Origin: Polaribacter sp. L3A8
GTDB lineage: Bacteria; Bacteroidota; Bacteroidia; Flavobacteriales; Flavobacteriaceae
NCBI RefSeq assembly: GCF_009796785.1
Contig: NZ_CP047026.1
Coordinates: 186,001-250,000, forward strand
Length of the DNA stretch: 64,000 bases
Direction: 5' to 3'
Position numbers and translations under genes: made by a program. Shown one piece after another: positions 39,201 through 48,072 of this stretch; the first letter of the stretch is position 1, and each line of letters opens with the position of its first letter. The notes under the pieces are model-generated. The model made no database searches, was not told the origin of the DNA, and was given only the letters and a program-made list of their open reading frames with translations.

Positions 39201-39545
39201 ATTAAATCTGATAAATTACCAGTTTTTGAAGCTTTTAGAGCGAATGATGAAAATCTTGAAACGCATTGGAAAGCAAGTGGTTTAGAAAAGGAATGGTTAG
39301 AGATAGAATGGGTGAAGCCTGTAACTTTTAATACTATTGTACTTAAAGAAATAGACAAGCATATCACCAATTATAAAGTTCAATATTTAAAAGAAAACCA
39401 ATGGGTAGATCTTGCTAACGGAACTTCTATTGGAGATCTTAAAACATTCAATTTTGAAACGGTTACATCTAAAAAATGTAGATTATTTATCACTAGCGCT
39501 AAAAATAAACCTAGCGTTTCAGAATTTGAAGTGTATCAAAAATAA
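36273..39545 (+). CDS. GH78 alpha-L-rhamnosidase, tandem copy 2 (lipoprotein)
   Basis: The 1090-residue protein is a close paralogue of the gene before it, with the same domain order. The signal has a lipobox (IISC, Cys28), so it is membrane-anchored. The catalytic motif VDCPHRERRGWGEVT begins at Asp522, and EQGKTVWPERWSAVGGSQIH follows in the barrel. It has an insert of about 25 residues before SAQMVEPQVKFKE relative to copy 1. It ends with the discoidin-like module (MNASSMTIKSDKLP). The 50-base gaps on both sides carry no terminator, so it is co-transcribed with its neighbours. A substrate difference from copies 1 and 3 (sulfation or linkage) is an inference. Confidence 0.93.
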   Translation: MKNKLLSPFNSVFKVVIVTVFMLTIISCNSKTKSEVTPIDLKCEYRVDPLGIDNVQPRLSWKIIDKNKTRGQKQTGFQIIVANSIENLNANKGDVWDSGQVSDAQSVNNIYQGKALTSGQICYWKVRVWDASGSVSNWSEPAKFAMGLLNEKDWTGDWIYKNDQTKKDHNWYRKNVTLTDVPESGLIHVASFGYHEVYVNGEKVSNAVMNPVYSVMKKRLPYLTYDIKNHLKKGDNVIGIWHAAGWARWGRMVEYHDAPFVFKAQANISVAGNNMVLATDTTWKCKKSYSSYYGPWDILNFGGEVIDERLREDDWNKADYDDSNWANAVVFNQSDAKEIGKADIYLGLKGAKVVESTDNNPPTSKITATLSAQMVEPQVKFKEVKPIGVQKNNDGTYVVDMGENYTGYFEMNLFNGSEGDTVTFEISDQLGQTSSWQQRSMYIFDKSGKGHFTNRFNLAGGRWVTIQGINYKPELKDIKGYVITNDRKQISKFESSSELLNKIYEINLDTYIANTIDGILVDCPHRERRGWGEVTVAAMYGDALPNFESGAYMEQYAQFMQDAQADNGKMRAVINGDDFNFLMWMANSPITIWETYRMLGDKKLLNNHYPALKKWMNWLYEHSNYNTGGALKVGKQGSMAFPGLGDWCTPRGNFWTSSNSPESAHFNNCVYAFMLDAAKNIAEALDKDEDEKVFASRLEVQRKATHKELYNPETGKYGEGHQVNQAFALIAGITPESEKQKVYDNLVDQVLYKFPYYDTGSSGQALYTRYFTEYGERMDLIYELLQDKRHPSYGYFIEQGKTVWPERWSAVGGSQIHTCYTGIGGYFIKGFGGIRPDSETFGMKRFIVKPAPVGDLTYANTAYTSMYGDITVNWKKTDNSAVFQVEVPVNTSAKIYIPATSSQDVLEGNVIAEDVDGINYIGTEKSDAVGNYVIYEVSSGVYNFNVTQLTKTTYPEPLNQQENLALIARMNASSMTIKSDKLPVFEAFRANDENLETHWKASGLEKEWLEIEWVKPVTFNTIVLKEIDKHITNYKVQYLKENQWVDLANGTSIGDLKTFNFETVTSKKCRLFITSAKNKPSVSEFEVYQK

Positions 39546-39581
39546 ATAGTTGAATATCATACTACAAACAAAATTTATAAA

Positions 39582-42500
39582 ATGAATAATTTCTTCAATA
39601 CAAGTCTAAAATGGAAAAGCGGTACTATACTGACTATACTTTTTTTAGCATTACTATCTAGTTGTAAATCAGGTAATTCAGAAATACTTGAAGTGAATGA
39701 TTTGCGTTGCGAATACCGAGTAAATCCTTTAGGTATAGATAATACTGCGCCAAGATTAAGTTGGAAGTTAGTTGATCAACATCAAAAAAGAGGACAAAAA
39801 CAAACAGCGTTTCAAATACTTGTTGCGAGTAGTTTAGATAATTTGAACAATAATATTGGCGATTTATGGGATTCTGGTAAAACGGAAACTAATGCGTCTG
39901 TAAATAATGTTTACGCGGGTAAAAAATTAGCATCTAACCAAGCCTGTTTTTGGAAAGTAAAAGTTTGGGATGCTGCAAACAAAGAATCGAATTGGAGTGA
40001 TTCTGGTAAATTTTCAATGGGACTTTTAAAATCAGAAGATTGGAAAGGGGATTGGATTTACAAAGCAGATCAAAAAAAGATCGATCATAACTGGTATAGA
40101 AAAACGTTCACACTTTCAGAAAATGCTACTTCGGCTTTTGTGCACGTAGGATCTTTTGGTTATCATGAATTGTATGTGAACGGTGAAAAAGTTACCGATA
40201 ATGTATTGAATCCTGTGGCATCTTATATGAAAAAAAGGATTCCTTATTTAACGTATGATATTGCTGATAAATTAAAAAAAGGAAACAATGTTATTGCGGT
40301 ATGGCACGCTGCTGGTTGGGCACGTTGGACACGTATTCGAGAATATAGAATGGTTCCGTTTGTGTTTAAAGCACAAGCAGAAATTGTTGCAGGAGGAGAA
40401 AATATTACTTTAAAAACAGATGAAACTTGGAAAACTAAAAAAAGTAATTCTGAATATTATGGAGATTGGGATATTCTGCGTTTTGGAGGTGAAACGATTG
40501 ATGATAGCAAAAGAGAAGACGATTGGAATACTGCGCAATATAATGACAGCAATTGGATGAATGCAAGTGTGTACGATTATGAAGTTTTAAATGCTAAAAT
40601 ACCTGAAGGTAACAATATAAGTTTTGCCTTAAACAGTAATAAAAATAGAGAAGTTCGTGCGTTGTATAGTCCAATAAAAGCTGAGTTAAGCGCTCAAATG
40701 GTAGAGCCTCAAGTAAAGTTTAAAGAAATAAAAGCTATTGAGGTTGCTAAAAATGATGATGGAACCTATCGTATTGATTTAGGAGAAAACTATACAGGTT
40801 TTTTTGAAATGGATTTGTATAATGGAAAGGAAGGTGATTCTATTTTGTTTGAAATTAGTGATCAGACCGAAAGAATTATGAATTGGAGTCAAAAAAGTAA
40901 ATATATTTTTGGGAAATCAGGAAAAGGAAAGTTTTCCAACCGGTTTAATGTTGCAGGAGGACGTTGGGTTACCGTTTATGGGTTAAAATATGAACCTAAA
41001 ATAGCAGATGCAAGAGGTTATGTAGTAACTAACAATCGTAAGCAAATCAGCAAATTTGAATCTTCAAGTGCGCAATTAAATCAAATTTATCAAGTTAATT
41101 TAAATACCTATTTAGCCAATACTATGGATGGTATTTTGGTAGATTGTCCACATCGTGAACGACGTGGTTGGGGAGAAGTAACCGTTGCCGCTATGTATGG
41201 TGATGCGTTGCCCAATTTTGAAAGTGGCGCGTATATGGATCAATATTTACAATATACTAGAGATGCACAATTTCCAGATGGTCAAACTAGAGCAGTTTTA
41301 AACGAAGAAGATCGTCCGTTTTTAATGTGGAAAGCAAATAATCCACTAACCGTTTGGGAAACCTACAGAATGTTAGGCGATAAAAAAGTCTTAGAAGATA
41401 ATTACCAATCGATGCAAAAATGGATGACTTGGTTGTATGAGCATTCTAATTATAAAACTGGTGGTGCTTTAATAATTGGTGAGCAAGGAAAAAGAGAAAT
41501 GCCAGGTTTGGGAGATTGGTGTACGCCACGTGGAAATTTCTGGACAAGTAGTAATTCTCCAGACGCAGCACATTTTAACAATTGTTTATATGCTTTTATG
41601 TTAGAAAATGCGATGCATATTTCAGAGGCACTGAATAAAACTGAAGATGCGCTAGCTTATAAAAATAGATTGAAAGTGCAGCAAGAAGCAACCCATAAAC
41701 TGTCTTACAATCCAGAAACGGGTAAATATTTAAAGGGGTATCAAGTAGATCAAGCTTTTGCACTTTTATCGGGAGTAACACCAGCATCAGAAAAAGAAAA
41801 AGCAGAGGCGCAATTGGTTAATAATGTGTTGTATGATTTTCCATATTACGATACAGGTAGTTCTGGTCAAGCCCTTTATACACGCTATTTTACAGAGTCT
41901 GGTGAGCGTATGGATTTAATTTATGAGTTGTTAAGAGACAAACACCATCCTAGTTATGGCTATTTTCTAGAACAAGGTAAAACGGTATGGCCAGAGCGTT
42001 GGTCTGCGGTAGGAAATAGTCAAATTCACACTTGTTACACAGGTATTGGTGGGTATTTTATTAAAGGTTTTGGTGGAATTAGACCAAACCCAGAAAGTTT
42101 AGGAATGCAAAATATGATTATAAAACCAGCTCCTGTTGGCGATTTAACCTATGCCAATACAGCATACGAATCGATGTATGGTAATGTGGTTGTTAATTGG
42201 ACAAAGAAATCGAACACAGCTACATTTCATATTGAAGTTCCCGTAAATACAACTGCAAAAGTGTTTTTGCCAGCAATAAGTAAAGAGGTTATAAAAGAAA
42301 GCGGTGTTTTAGCTGAGAATACTGAAAACATAACCTATGTAGGAACAGAAAAAAATAAAGCTGTTGGTAATTATGTGATTTATAATGTTACCTCAGGAGT
42401 TTACAATTTTAAAGTAGATAAATTGCCTGTAACTCAATTTCCAGAACCGTTACAAAACACAGAGAATTTGGCAAAATTAGGTAGAATGAATGCATCCTCT

Positions 42501-42854
42501 ATGTTTATTCAAACAGAAAAATTACCCGTTTTTGAAGCTTTTAGAGTAAATGATGAAGATGATGAAACGCGTTGGTTAGCTACAGAAACCAAAAATCAAT
42601 ACCTAGAAGTAGAGTGGGTAAAGCCACAAACTTTTAATAAGGTAGTTATTGATGAATTTGAAAATAATATTACCTCATATAAATTACAATATTGGGATAA
42701 TGGTACGTGGAAAGATCTTGTAAGTGATACCACTTGTGGTGCAAATAAAACGCATAAATTTGATGCTATTACAGCTACAAAATGTAGAATTTATATTATT
42801 GGTGCTAAAAAAGCGCCGTCGATTTCAGAAATAAAAATATATCAATCTAATTAA
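39582..42854 (+). CDS. GH78 alpha-L-rhamnosidase, tandem copy 3 (lipoprotein)
   Basis: The 1090-residue protein has a lipobox (LSSC, Cys28) and is nearest to copy 2: VDCPHRERRGWGEVT from Asp521, EQGKTVWPERWSAVGNSQIH, and a shared pre-SAQMVEPQ insert that has diverged strongly (VYDYEVLNAKIPEGNN). The C-terminal discoidin-like module is kept (RMNASSMFIQTEKLP). It should release terminal alpha-L-rhamnose from oligosaccharides in the periplasm. The next gene starts 5 bases after its stop, so they are co-transcribed. Confidence 0.93.
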   Translation: MNNFFNTSLKWKSGTILTILFLALLSSCKSGNSEILEVNDLRCEYRVNPLGIDNTAPRLSWKLVDQHQKRGQKQTAFQILVASSLDNLNNNIGDLWDSGKTETNASVNNVYAGKKLASNQACFWKVKVWDAANKESNWSDSGKFSMGLLKSEDWKGDWIYKADQKKIDHNWYRKTFTLSENATSAFVHVGSFGYHELYVNGEKVTDNVLNPVASYMKKRIPYLTYDIADKLKKGNNVIAVWHAAGWARWTRIREYRMVPFVFKAQAEIVAGGENITLKTDETWKTKKSNSEYYGDWDILRFGGETIDDSKREDDWNTAQYNDSNWMNASVYDYEVLNAKIPEGNNISFALNSNKNREVRALYSPIKAELSAQMVEPQVKFKEIKAIEVAKNDDGTYRIDLGENYTGFFEMDLYNGKEGDSILFEISDQTERIMNWSQKSKYIFGKSGKGKFSNRFNVAGGRWVTVYGLKYEPKIADARGYVVTNNRKQISKFESSSAQLNQIYQVNLNTYLANTMDGILVDCPHRERRGWGEVTVAAMYGDALPNFESGAYMDQYLQYTRDAQFPDGQTRAVLNEEDRPFLMWKANNPLTVWETYRMLGDKKVLEDNYQSMQKWMTWLYEHSNYKTGGALIIGEQGKREMPGLGDWCTPRGNFWTSSNSPDAAHFNNCLYAFMLENAMHISEALNKTEDALAYKNRLKVQQEATHKLSYNPETGKYLKGYQVDQAFALLSGVTPASEKEKAEAQLVNNVLYDFPYYDTGSSGQALYTRYFTESGERMDLIYELLRDKHHPSYGYFLEQGKTVWPERWSAVGNSQIHTCYTGIGGYFIKGFGGIRPNPESLGMQNMIIKPAPVGDLTYANTAYESMYGNVVVNWTKKSNTATFHIEVPVNTTAKVFLPAISKEVIKESGVLAENTENITYVGTEKNKAVGNYVIYNVTSGVYNFKVDKLPVTQFPEPLQNTENLAKLGRMNASSMFIQTEKLPVFEAFRVNDEDDETRWLATETKNQYLEVEWVKPQTFNKVVIDEFENNITSYKLQYWDNGTWKDLVSDTTCGANKTHKFDAITATKCRIYIIGAKKAPSISEIKIYQSN

Positions 42855-42859
42855 ATAAA

Positions 42860-43594
42860 ATGGAGGTCTTAAGATTTAGGTATTTTATCACTTTATGTTG
42901 TGTAGCCCTTTTTTGTGGTTGCACAGCGTCTCGTTCTTTAATTGCTAAAGATATAGATGCACATAATTATTTGTCTAAAGTAAAACAAGAACTTTTAAAA
43001 AAGTGGCCAGATAATAAAACCATAAACATTGTGTTTCACGGTCATAGTGTGCCGTCAGGGTATTTTAAAACACCAAATGTAAATACACTAGCTGCGTATC
43101 CGCATTTGGTTTTAGAAAAGTTAAAAGAAAAATATCCGTATGCGGTAATAAATACAATTGTAACAGGTATTGGTGGAGAAAACTCTGTAAAGGGTGTTGC
43201 TAGGTTTAAAAATACTGTTTTAAACCACAAACCAGATGTGCTTTTTATAGACTACGCTTTAAATGATAGACGTGTTGGTTTAGAAAAAGCAAAAAAAGCG
43301 TGGGAGTACATGATAGTAAAGGCATTAAAAAATGATATACTTGTTATATTATTAACACCTTCTCCAGACACGAGAGTTGATTATAATAACCCTGAAAATG
43401 AATTAAAACAGCATACAGATCAAATTAGGCTACTTGCCAAAAAATATAATGTAGGTTTAGTAGATAGTTATAAAGCGTTCGAATACCTTTATAGCGATTC
43501 AGAAGAACTAAAAAAATACATGGCACAAATAAATCATCCTAATAAAAAAGGGCATGAGTTAATTGCTAATGAGATTATTAAATATTTTGAATAA
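42860..43594 (+). CDS. SGNH/GDSL-like hydrolase, lipoprotein, altered catalytic triad
   Basis: The 244-residue lipoprotein (LFCGC, Cys21) has the SGNH block order: FHGHSVPSG with candidate Ser63 (block I, GHS in place of GDS), GIGGENS (block II Gly), FIDYALNDRR (block III Asn) and INHPNKKGHELIA (block V His). The Asp normally three residues before the block V His is Gln here. Family members are esterases or deacetylases on carbohydrates, and some act with only a Ser-His dyad. Directly behind the GH78 genes, removal of acyl groups from rhamnose-containing oligosaccharides is possible but unproven. Confidence 0.75.
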   Translation: MEVLRFRYFITLCCVALFCGCTASRSLIAKDIDAHNYLSKVKQELLKKWPDNKTINIVFHGHSVPSGYFKTPNVNTLAAYPHLVLEKLKEKYPYAVINTIVTGIGGENSVKGVARFKNTVLNHKPDVLFIDYALNDRRVGLEKAKKAWEYMIVKALKNDILVILLTPSPDTRVDYNNPENELKQHTDQIRLLAKKYNVGLVDSYKAFEYLYSDSEELKKYMAQINHPNKKGHELIANEIIKYFE

Positions 43595-43640
43595 AACAAT
43601 ACGAATACAAGTTCGATACAAATAAATTAAATTATAAAAC

Positions 43641-45404
43641 ATGAATAAAATACTACTAAATTATTTCTTTTTAATAGTAGCTACAGTAACTGTAAACGCC
43701 CAAGATTATCCTTTTAATTTACCAGATAACCTAGAGGCAACAGTTAATATAAATAGCGCATCTACAGAAACGTATAATAATTTATTGTTAGGAACAAATA
43801 TTCATCATTTTAAAACTGCTACAGAAAAGAATTTTATAAAACTGTTTGATCCTATTACAGTACGGTTTCCACATGGTTTATGGTCTAATTGGTACGATTG
43901 GAGACGTGATGTAAGTCGTCTTTACGGAGAAGAAAAATTTGATTATAAGCAAGGAACTAATGGTAATATTAAAAATGTAGAAGTTGGTTTACTTTCAACC
44001 ATAAAAATATTTGATAGTGCGAACATAAAAGTAGGAATAGATGGCTTAACGGGTTTAAATACAGACAAAAAAAAAGAAACTGGTAAAGGCTACGATTTGA
44101 TGTGGACTTTTAATATGAGTGCAGATGGTACTGATTTTAATAACGGAAGTCCTGAAAGTATATTAAGGTATAATGATTTAATTAGTCGTGGTTTTGAAGT
44201 AAAAGCGATAGAAATGGGTAACGAATGTTTTTACCCTGGGCAAAGAAGTTCAATCATACCAAACTCAGAAGACTATATTGCTAGAGCAAAATCGATGTCT
44301 GCAGCATTAAAAGCACAAGATCCAGAAATAAGAGTTTCAATACCTTTACTAAGAAAAAGCAGTTGGGCTAACCCAAATTGGAACAAAGATTTAACAGCAG
44401 ATCTATCTTATTTTGATGCGGTTTCGGTTCATACATATGTTGGGGCAGATCCAGATAATGCAGCAGATAGTGATGAAGCCTATGGTACATCACTTATTGC
44501 TCGTAAACTTTTAGCAAGTTCAATAAATGATTATGCAAAAAAAGTAGCACCCAATAAACCTATTTGGTTAACAGAGTGGGGTGTAAAATCTGGTGGGCCA
44601 AATGCTGTATCTGCACTTGGTGCCATAGATTGTTTTTTATATATGAGTGAAAATCAAGATGTTTTTGAGCGTGCAAATTGGTTTAGCGTTAATGGAAAAT
44701 TAAACACCATGTTAGTTTGGGAAAAATATACAGCGTCTAATGGAAAAATAAAAGATAGAATAAAATATCCTTTAGAAAAATCATTATTTGGATCTGCTTA
44801 TGAAATTACGCGCTCAGTATTAGAAAACAGTACATTAATAGCTAGCGATGTGCAAGTGCCAAACCTTGTAGATGGCGTAAAAGCGGTAAGTGTAAGAGTT
44901 GTTAATAAAGATGATAAGACTATTGTTTTTGTTTTAAATCTTACAAATAAAGAAGTTCCTTTTACTGTAAATATAGACGGTGTTACATATGATAAAACAT
45001 ACAAACACAAAGCATTATCTTTTTCTAGTATGGACGAAGAAAGAGCTTTAGGTTTTGATGTAGATCCTTTAACATTAATTAATGAAGGGGATGAAAAAAT
45101 AATGTTACCTAAGTTTTCTATAAATACTATTGAGTTATCTAATACAATATTATCTAACAATAGCTATACAAAAAAGCATATTATAGTGGTAAGCCCTAAT
45201 CCAAATAAGGGTGAGTTTAAAATAAAAACGACAAATGCAGAGCAATCTCAATATAGAATCTATTCAATTACAGGGGTAGAGATTCAAAAAGGACAATTTG
45301 TATCTGAAGAAACTATTCGATTAAAAAGAGAGGAAAAAGGTATATACATTCTTCAAATAGAGAATAATAATAACACCTCTACCCATAAAATAATTGTTGA
45401 TTAA
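43641..45404 (+). CDS. Clan GH-A-like glycosidase with T9SS sorting domain
   Basis: The 587-residue protein has a signal peptide (TVNA-QD), then a TIM-barrel glycosidase: VRFPHGLWSNWYDWRRD, KAIEMGNECFYPGQ with acid/base Glu195, SVHTYVGAD and IWLTEWGVKSGGP with nucleophile Glu312. These are the clan GH-A strand 4 and 7 signatures, closest in style to GH51/GH39-type retaining enzymes. A beta domain and a sorting domain follow (VSPNPNKGEFKIKT, EEKGIYILQIE). It should act on the cell surface or outside. Substrate is unknown; it lies between the SGNH gene and another GH-A-like enzyme within the rhamnosidase run. Confidence 0.75.
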   Translation: MNKILLNYFFLIVATVTVNAQDYPFNLPDNLEATVNINSASTETYNNLLLGTNIHHFKTATEKNFIKLFDPITVRFPHGLWSNWYDWRRDVSRLYGEEKFDYKQGTNGNIKNVEVGLLSTIKIFDSANIKVGIDGLTGLNTDKKKETGKGYDLMWTFNMSADGTDFNNGSPESILRYNDLISRGFEVKAIEMGNECFYPGQRSSIIPNSEDYIARAKSMSAALKAQDPEIRVSIPLLRKSSWANPNWNKDLTADLSYFDAVSVHTYVGADPDNAADSDEAYGTSLIARKLLASSINDYAKKVAPNKPIWLTEWGVKSGGPNAVSALGAIDCFLYMSENQDVFERANWFSVNGKLNTMLVWEKYTASNGKIKDRIKYPLEKSLFGSAYEITRSVLENSTLIASDVQVPNLVDGVKAVSVRVVNKDDKTIVFVLNLTNKEVPFTVNIDGVTYDKTYKHKALSFSSMDEERALGFDVDPLTLINEGDEKIMLPKFSINTIELSNTILSNNSYTKKHIIVVSPNPNKGEFKIKTTNAEQSQYRIYSITGVEIQKGQFVSEETIRLKREEKGIYILQIENNNNTSTHKIIVD

Positions 45405-45466
45405 TTTTAATTTGATAAATAGTTTGTATAAATAATATTAATGTGTATAATTTTAAATGTTTCAAA

Positions 45467-48028
45467 ATGAATAAAATAAATAAATTAATAAAAAGAATAG
45501 TTATGGTATTATTTTGCCTAAGCTTTTTCTTTATAGAAGCCCAAGTAACGCTGTCTACAGATTTTACAGATAATAGTTATAAAAATGAACCTTTGCACAA
45601 TATTTGGGATGTTGCCAATCGTATAAGTCCTACAAACGGATCTAACATAAGACCTGGTCTTAAAATGAATATTGTTAGAATGGTTGGTGGTATTAGAAAA
45701 GTTGTGAATGGGGTTTCTCAAAAAGATTTAGATTTCGATCCATGTCTTTACGATTCAATAAGTAACACCTATGTTTATAGATGGGAACCACTTATTGAGA
45801 GACTTGATAAAGTGGTAAATTCTCAAACAGAGATTCTTCAAATAGCATTAGATCAACCGCCATGGGCTTTTCAGCATGGTTATACATTTATTCCAGAAGG
45901 AACTAGAGATAATATAAATTTCCGTGAAAACGAAAAGATGTCTATCTATGGGAACTCATTACCTCCTGCCAATAAACAAGCATATCATGATTTTATAAAG
46001 GCCTTAATGACTAAATTAGTGGAAACTTATGGAGAAGATCAGGTTTTAAAATGGCGTTTTAGAGTAGGGTCTGAGATTGAAACACCAGATCATTGGTTTG
46101 GTACAAAACAAGATTTTATAGAGCATTTTGAAAATACCGAAAAAGCTGTTAGATCCATATTACCTAATGCTATTATTGGGCTTCATACAAGAGCTCCAGG
46201 TTTTTTATTTAAAAACGGAACCGAATTAAATTATAAAGGAGAACCTTTTGCATCATTTTCTGACGATCTTATCGAGTATTCTTTTGATAATAATTTAAGA
46301 TATGATTTTTGGGGAATATCAGATTATGTAATAATTGGCAATAGTTCTTTAAGAAACATGAAGGATAAATATGATAACCTTTTTGCAGGATTAGTAGATC
46401 ACCCAAAATGGAATGCAAATACCAAAATAGATTTGATGGAATATGCTACTACAACGACTATGAATGGAGCTGATGGTAAGGGGTTTATAAATAATGCAAC
46501 CTCGCATGCAGAAATTGTAGAATTAGCTTTTTCTAATATTTTTTATAAAAATAAAGACAAAGGTTTAGAGTTTGTTTATAGGTGGGGAAATGGATCGGGT
46601 ACAGAAGATCCACCAGCAATTACAAGTTTAAATACCATGAATGGTTTAACACATTATACTACTGAACTGTCAGGTTCGCCAAATACATCAACCAATGAAT
46701 TAGATGCCATTTTTACTAAAAATGAAGAGACTGACGAGTATGATGCTTTGATTTATAATTATAACTCAAATTCTTTAACTTATAGAGCTAATGAATCTGT
46801 AAACCTTTCATTTTCTACGGATTTACCGGTAGGTACAACTTATTATTTCCGAAGCTTATCGTACGGAGAAGACAATAATAAACTTCAAAATTTTTTAAAA
46901 GAAAATCCTAACACTGTTAAATCTGGTTTTAATAATAGAGGTGATGCAAGTCGTATATTAACAGAGGCAGGTTTAACAGCTTATAATTCATATATAAATC
47001 CTAATCCGCATGAGTATAGTGAATGGACAAGTGTAGTAACTACATCTCGTACAGATGGAGGAAACGGTTCTGTTATAACTGTAAACACAGAACTTCCGTC
47101 TTTTGCTTTTCAGAAATTTGAATTTAGATCGGACGCCTTTTTTGTAAAACCTATAGCGCCAACGTCTGTAGTATGGACAACCACTGAAGATTTTTTACCA
47201 TGGTCTGCTGTAACTAGTGGTGTTGCCGTAAATGCAGATAATGATAAACTTACATTAGATTTTTCAGATGGATTTGCTTTTCCAATGTCAGCTATTACAG
47301 GATTAAATATTAATTCAGAGCTTTTTGGAACATTAAGGATGGTTGTTAAAAACAGTACTGGAGAGCCAAGTCTTCAAATAGCGGCTAATGTTCCTGGTAC
47401 ACAATTTGCCTCAGGTAGAGTAAAAATAACTATTCCTAATGATAATGAATGGTATACTATTGATGTAAATCTTACAAATTGGTCGCATTGGTCAGGTACT
47501 ATTAACGAACTTAAAGTGTACAGTAGAATAAACACAGGAAGTATTGTTTTTGATAAAATGGAGTTTATTCCTTTAGAAACGGCTTCTACATACAATGTTA
47601 CACTTACACAAGAAGGTAATGGATTGTTAAATTATACAAGTGGAACAGCTTTTTCCGGACAGGAGTTTAGTTTAAATGCCATTGCTAACGAAGGTTGGGA
47701 ATTTCAAAGCTGGACAGGAGACATTATAAGTACAGATAATCCGTTGGATATTACAGTAAATTCAGATTTAAATATAAAAGCAGTTTTTATTAAAAAAACT
47801 TTATCTGTAAAAGAAAATTCGCTTAATAATATAGCGGTATATCCTAATCCTAGTAATAACGGTGTTTTTACTATAAATACACCTCTAGATCAAAGTTGGG
47901 AAGTTTATAGTATTACAGGCAATAAAATTTTAATTGGTAATGGCGATAAAGTTGATATATCTTCATTTTCAAAAGGGATGTATATATTAAAAATAGGAAG
48001 TACGTTTAAAAAGCTACTTTATAATTAA
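45467..48028 (+). CDS. GH39-like T9SS enzyme with CBM-like and InlB-type repeat domains
   Basis: The start at 45467 was chosen over 45443 for its clean signal peptide (MNKINKLIKRIVMVLFCLSF, ending IEA-QV). Residues 27-420 form a barrel: NIVRMVGGIRK, DQPPWAFQHGYT, WRFRVGSEIETPDHW with Glu203 as candidate acid/base (the place of NEPD in GH39), and KIDLMEYATTTT with the candidate nucleophile Glu. Then a beta-sandwich carbohydrate-binding-like domain (WTTTEDFLPW, GTLRMVVKNSTGEP), an InlB-type repeat (GWEFQSWTGDIISTDN) and a sorting domain (VDISSFSKGMYILKIG). A beta-xylosidase-like role is possible. The pseudogene at 14580 is a decayed relative. Confidence 0.7.
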   Translation: MNKINKLIKRIVMVLFCLSFFFIEAQVTLSTDFTDNSYKNEPLHNIWDVANRISPTNGSNIRPGLKMNIVRMVGGIRKVVNGVSQKDLDFDPCLYDSISNTYVYRWEPLIERLDKVVNSQTEILQIALDQPPWAFQHGYTFIPEGTRDNINFRENEKMSIYGNSLPPANKQAYHDFIKALMTKLVETYGEDQVLKWRFRVGSEIETPDHWFGTKQDFIEHFENTEKAVRSILPNAIIGLHTRAPGFLFKNGTELNYKGEPFASFSDDLIEYSFDNNLRYDFWGISDYVIIGNSSLRNMKDKYDNLFAGLVDHPKWNANTKIDLMEYATTTTMNGADGKGFINNATSHAEIVELAFSNIFYKNKDKGLEFVYRWGNGSGTEDPPAITSLNTMNGLTHYTTELSGSPNTSTNELDAIFTKNEETDEYDALIYNYNSNSLTYRANESVNLSFSTDLPVGTTYYFRSLSYGEDNNKLQNFLKENPNTVKSGFNNRGDASRILTEAGLTAYNSYINPNPHEYSEWTSVVTTSRTDGGNGSVITVNTELPSFAFQKFEFRSDAFFVKPIAPTSVVWTTTEDFLPWSAVTSGVAVNADNDKLTLDFSDGFAFPMSAITGLNINSELFGTLRMVVKNSTGEPSLQIAANVPGTQFASGRVKITIPNDNEWYTIDVNLTNWSHWSGTINELKVYSRINTGSIVFDKMEFIPLETASTYNVTLTQEGNGLLNYTSGTAFSGQEFSLNAIANEGWEFQSWTGDIISTDNPLDITVNSDLNIKAVFIKKTLSVKENSLNNIAVYPNPSNNGVFTINTPLDQSWEVYSITGNKILIGNGDKVDISSFSKGMYILKIGSTFKKLLYN

Positions 48029-48072
48029 TTCTAAGAATTAAATTGTTTAAAATTATCATAATAAATATAGAA

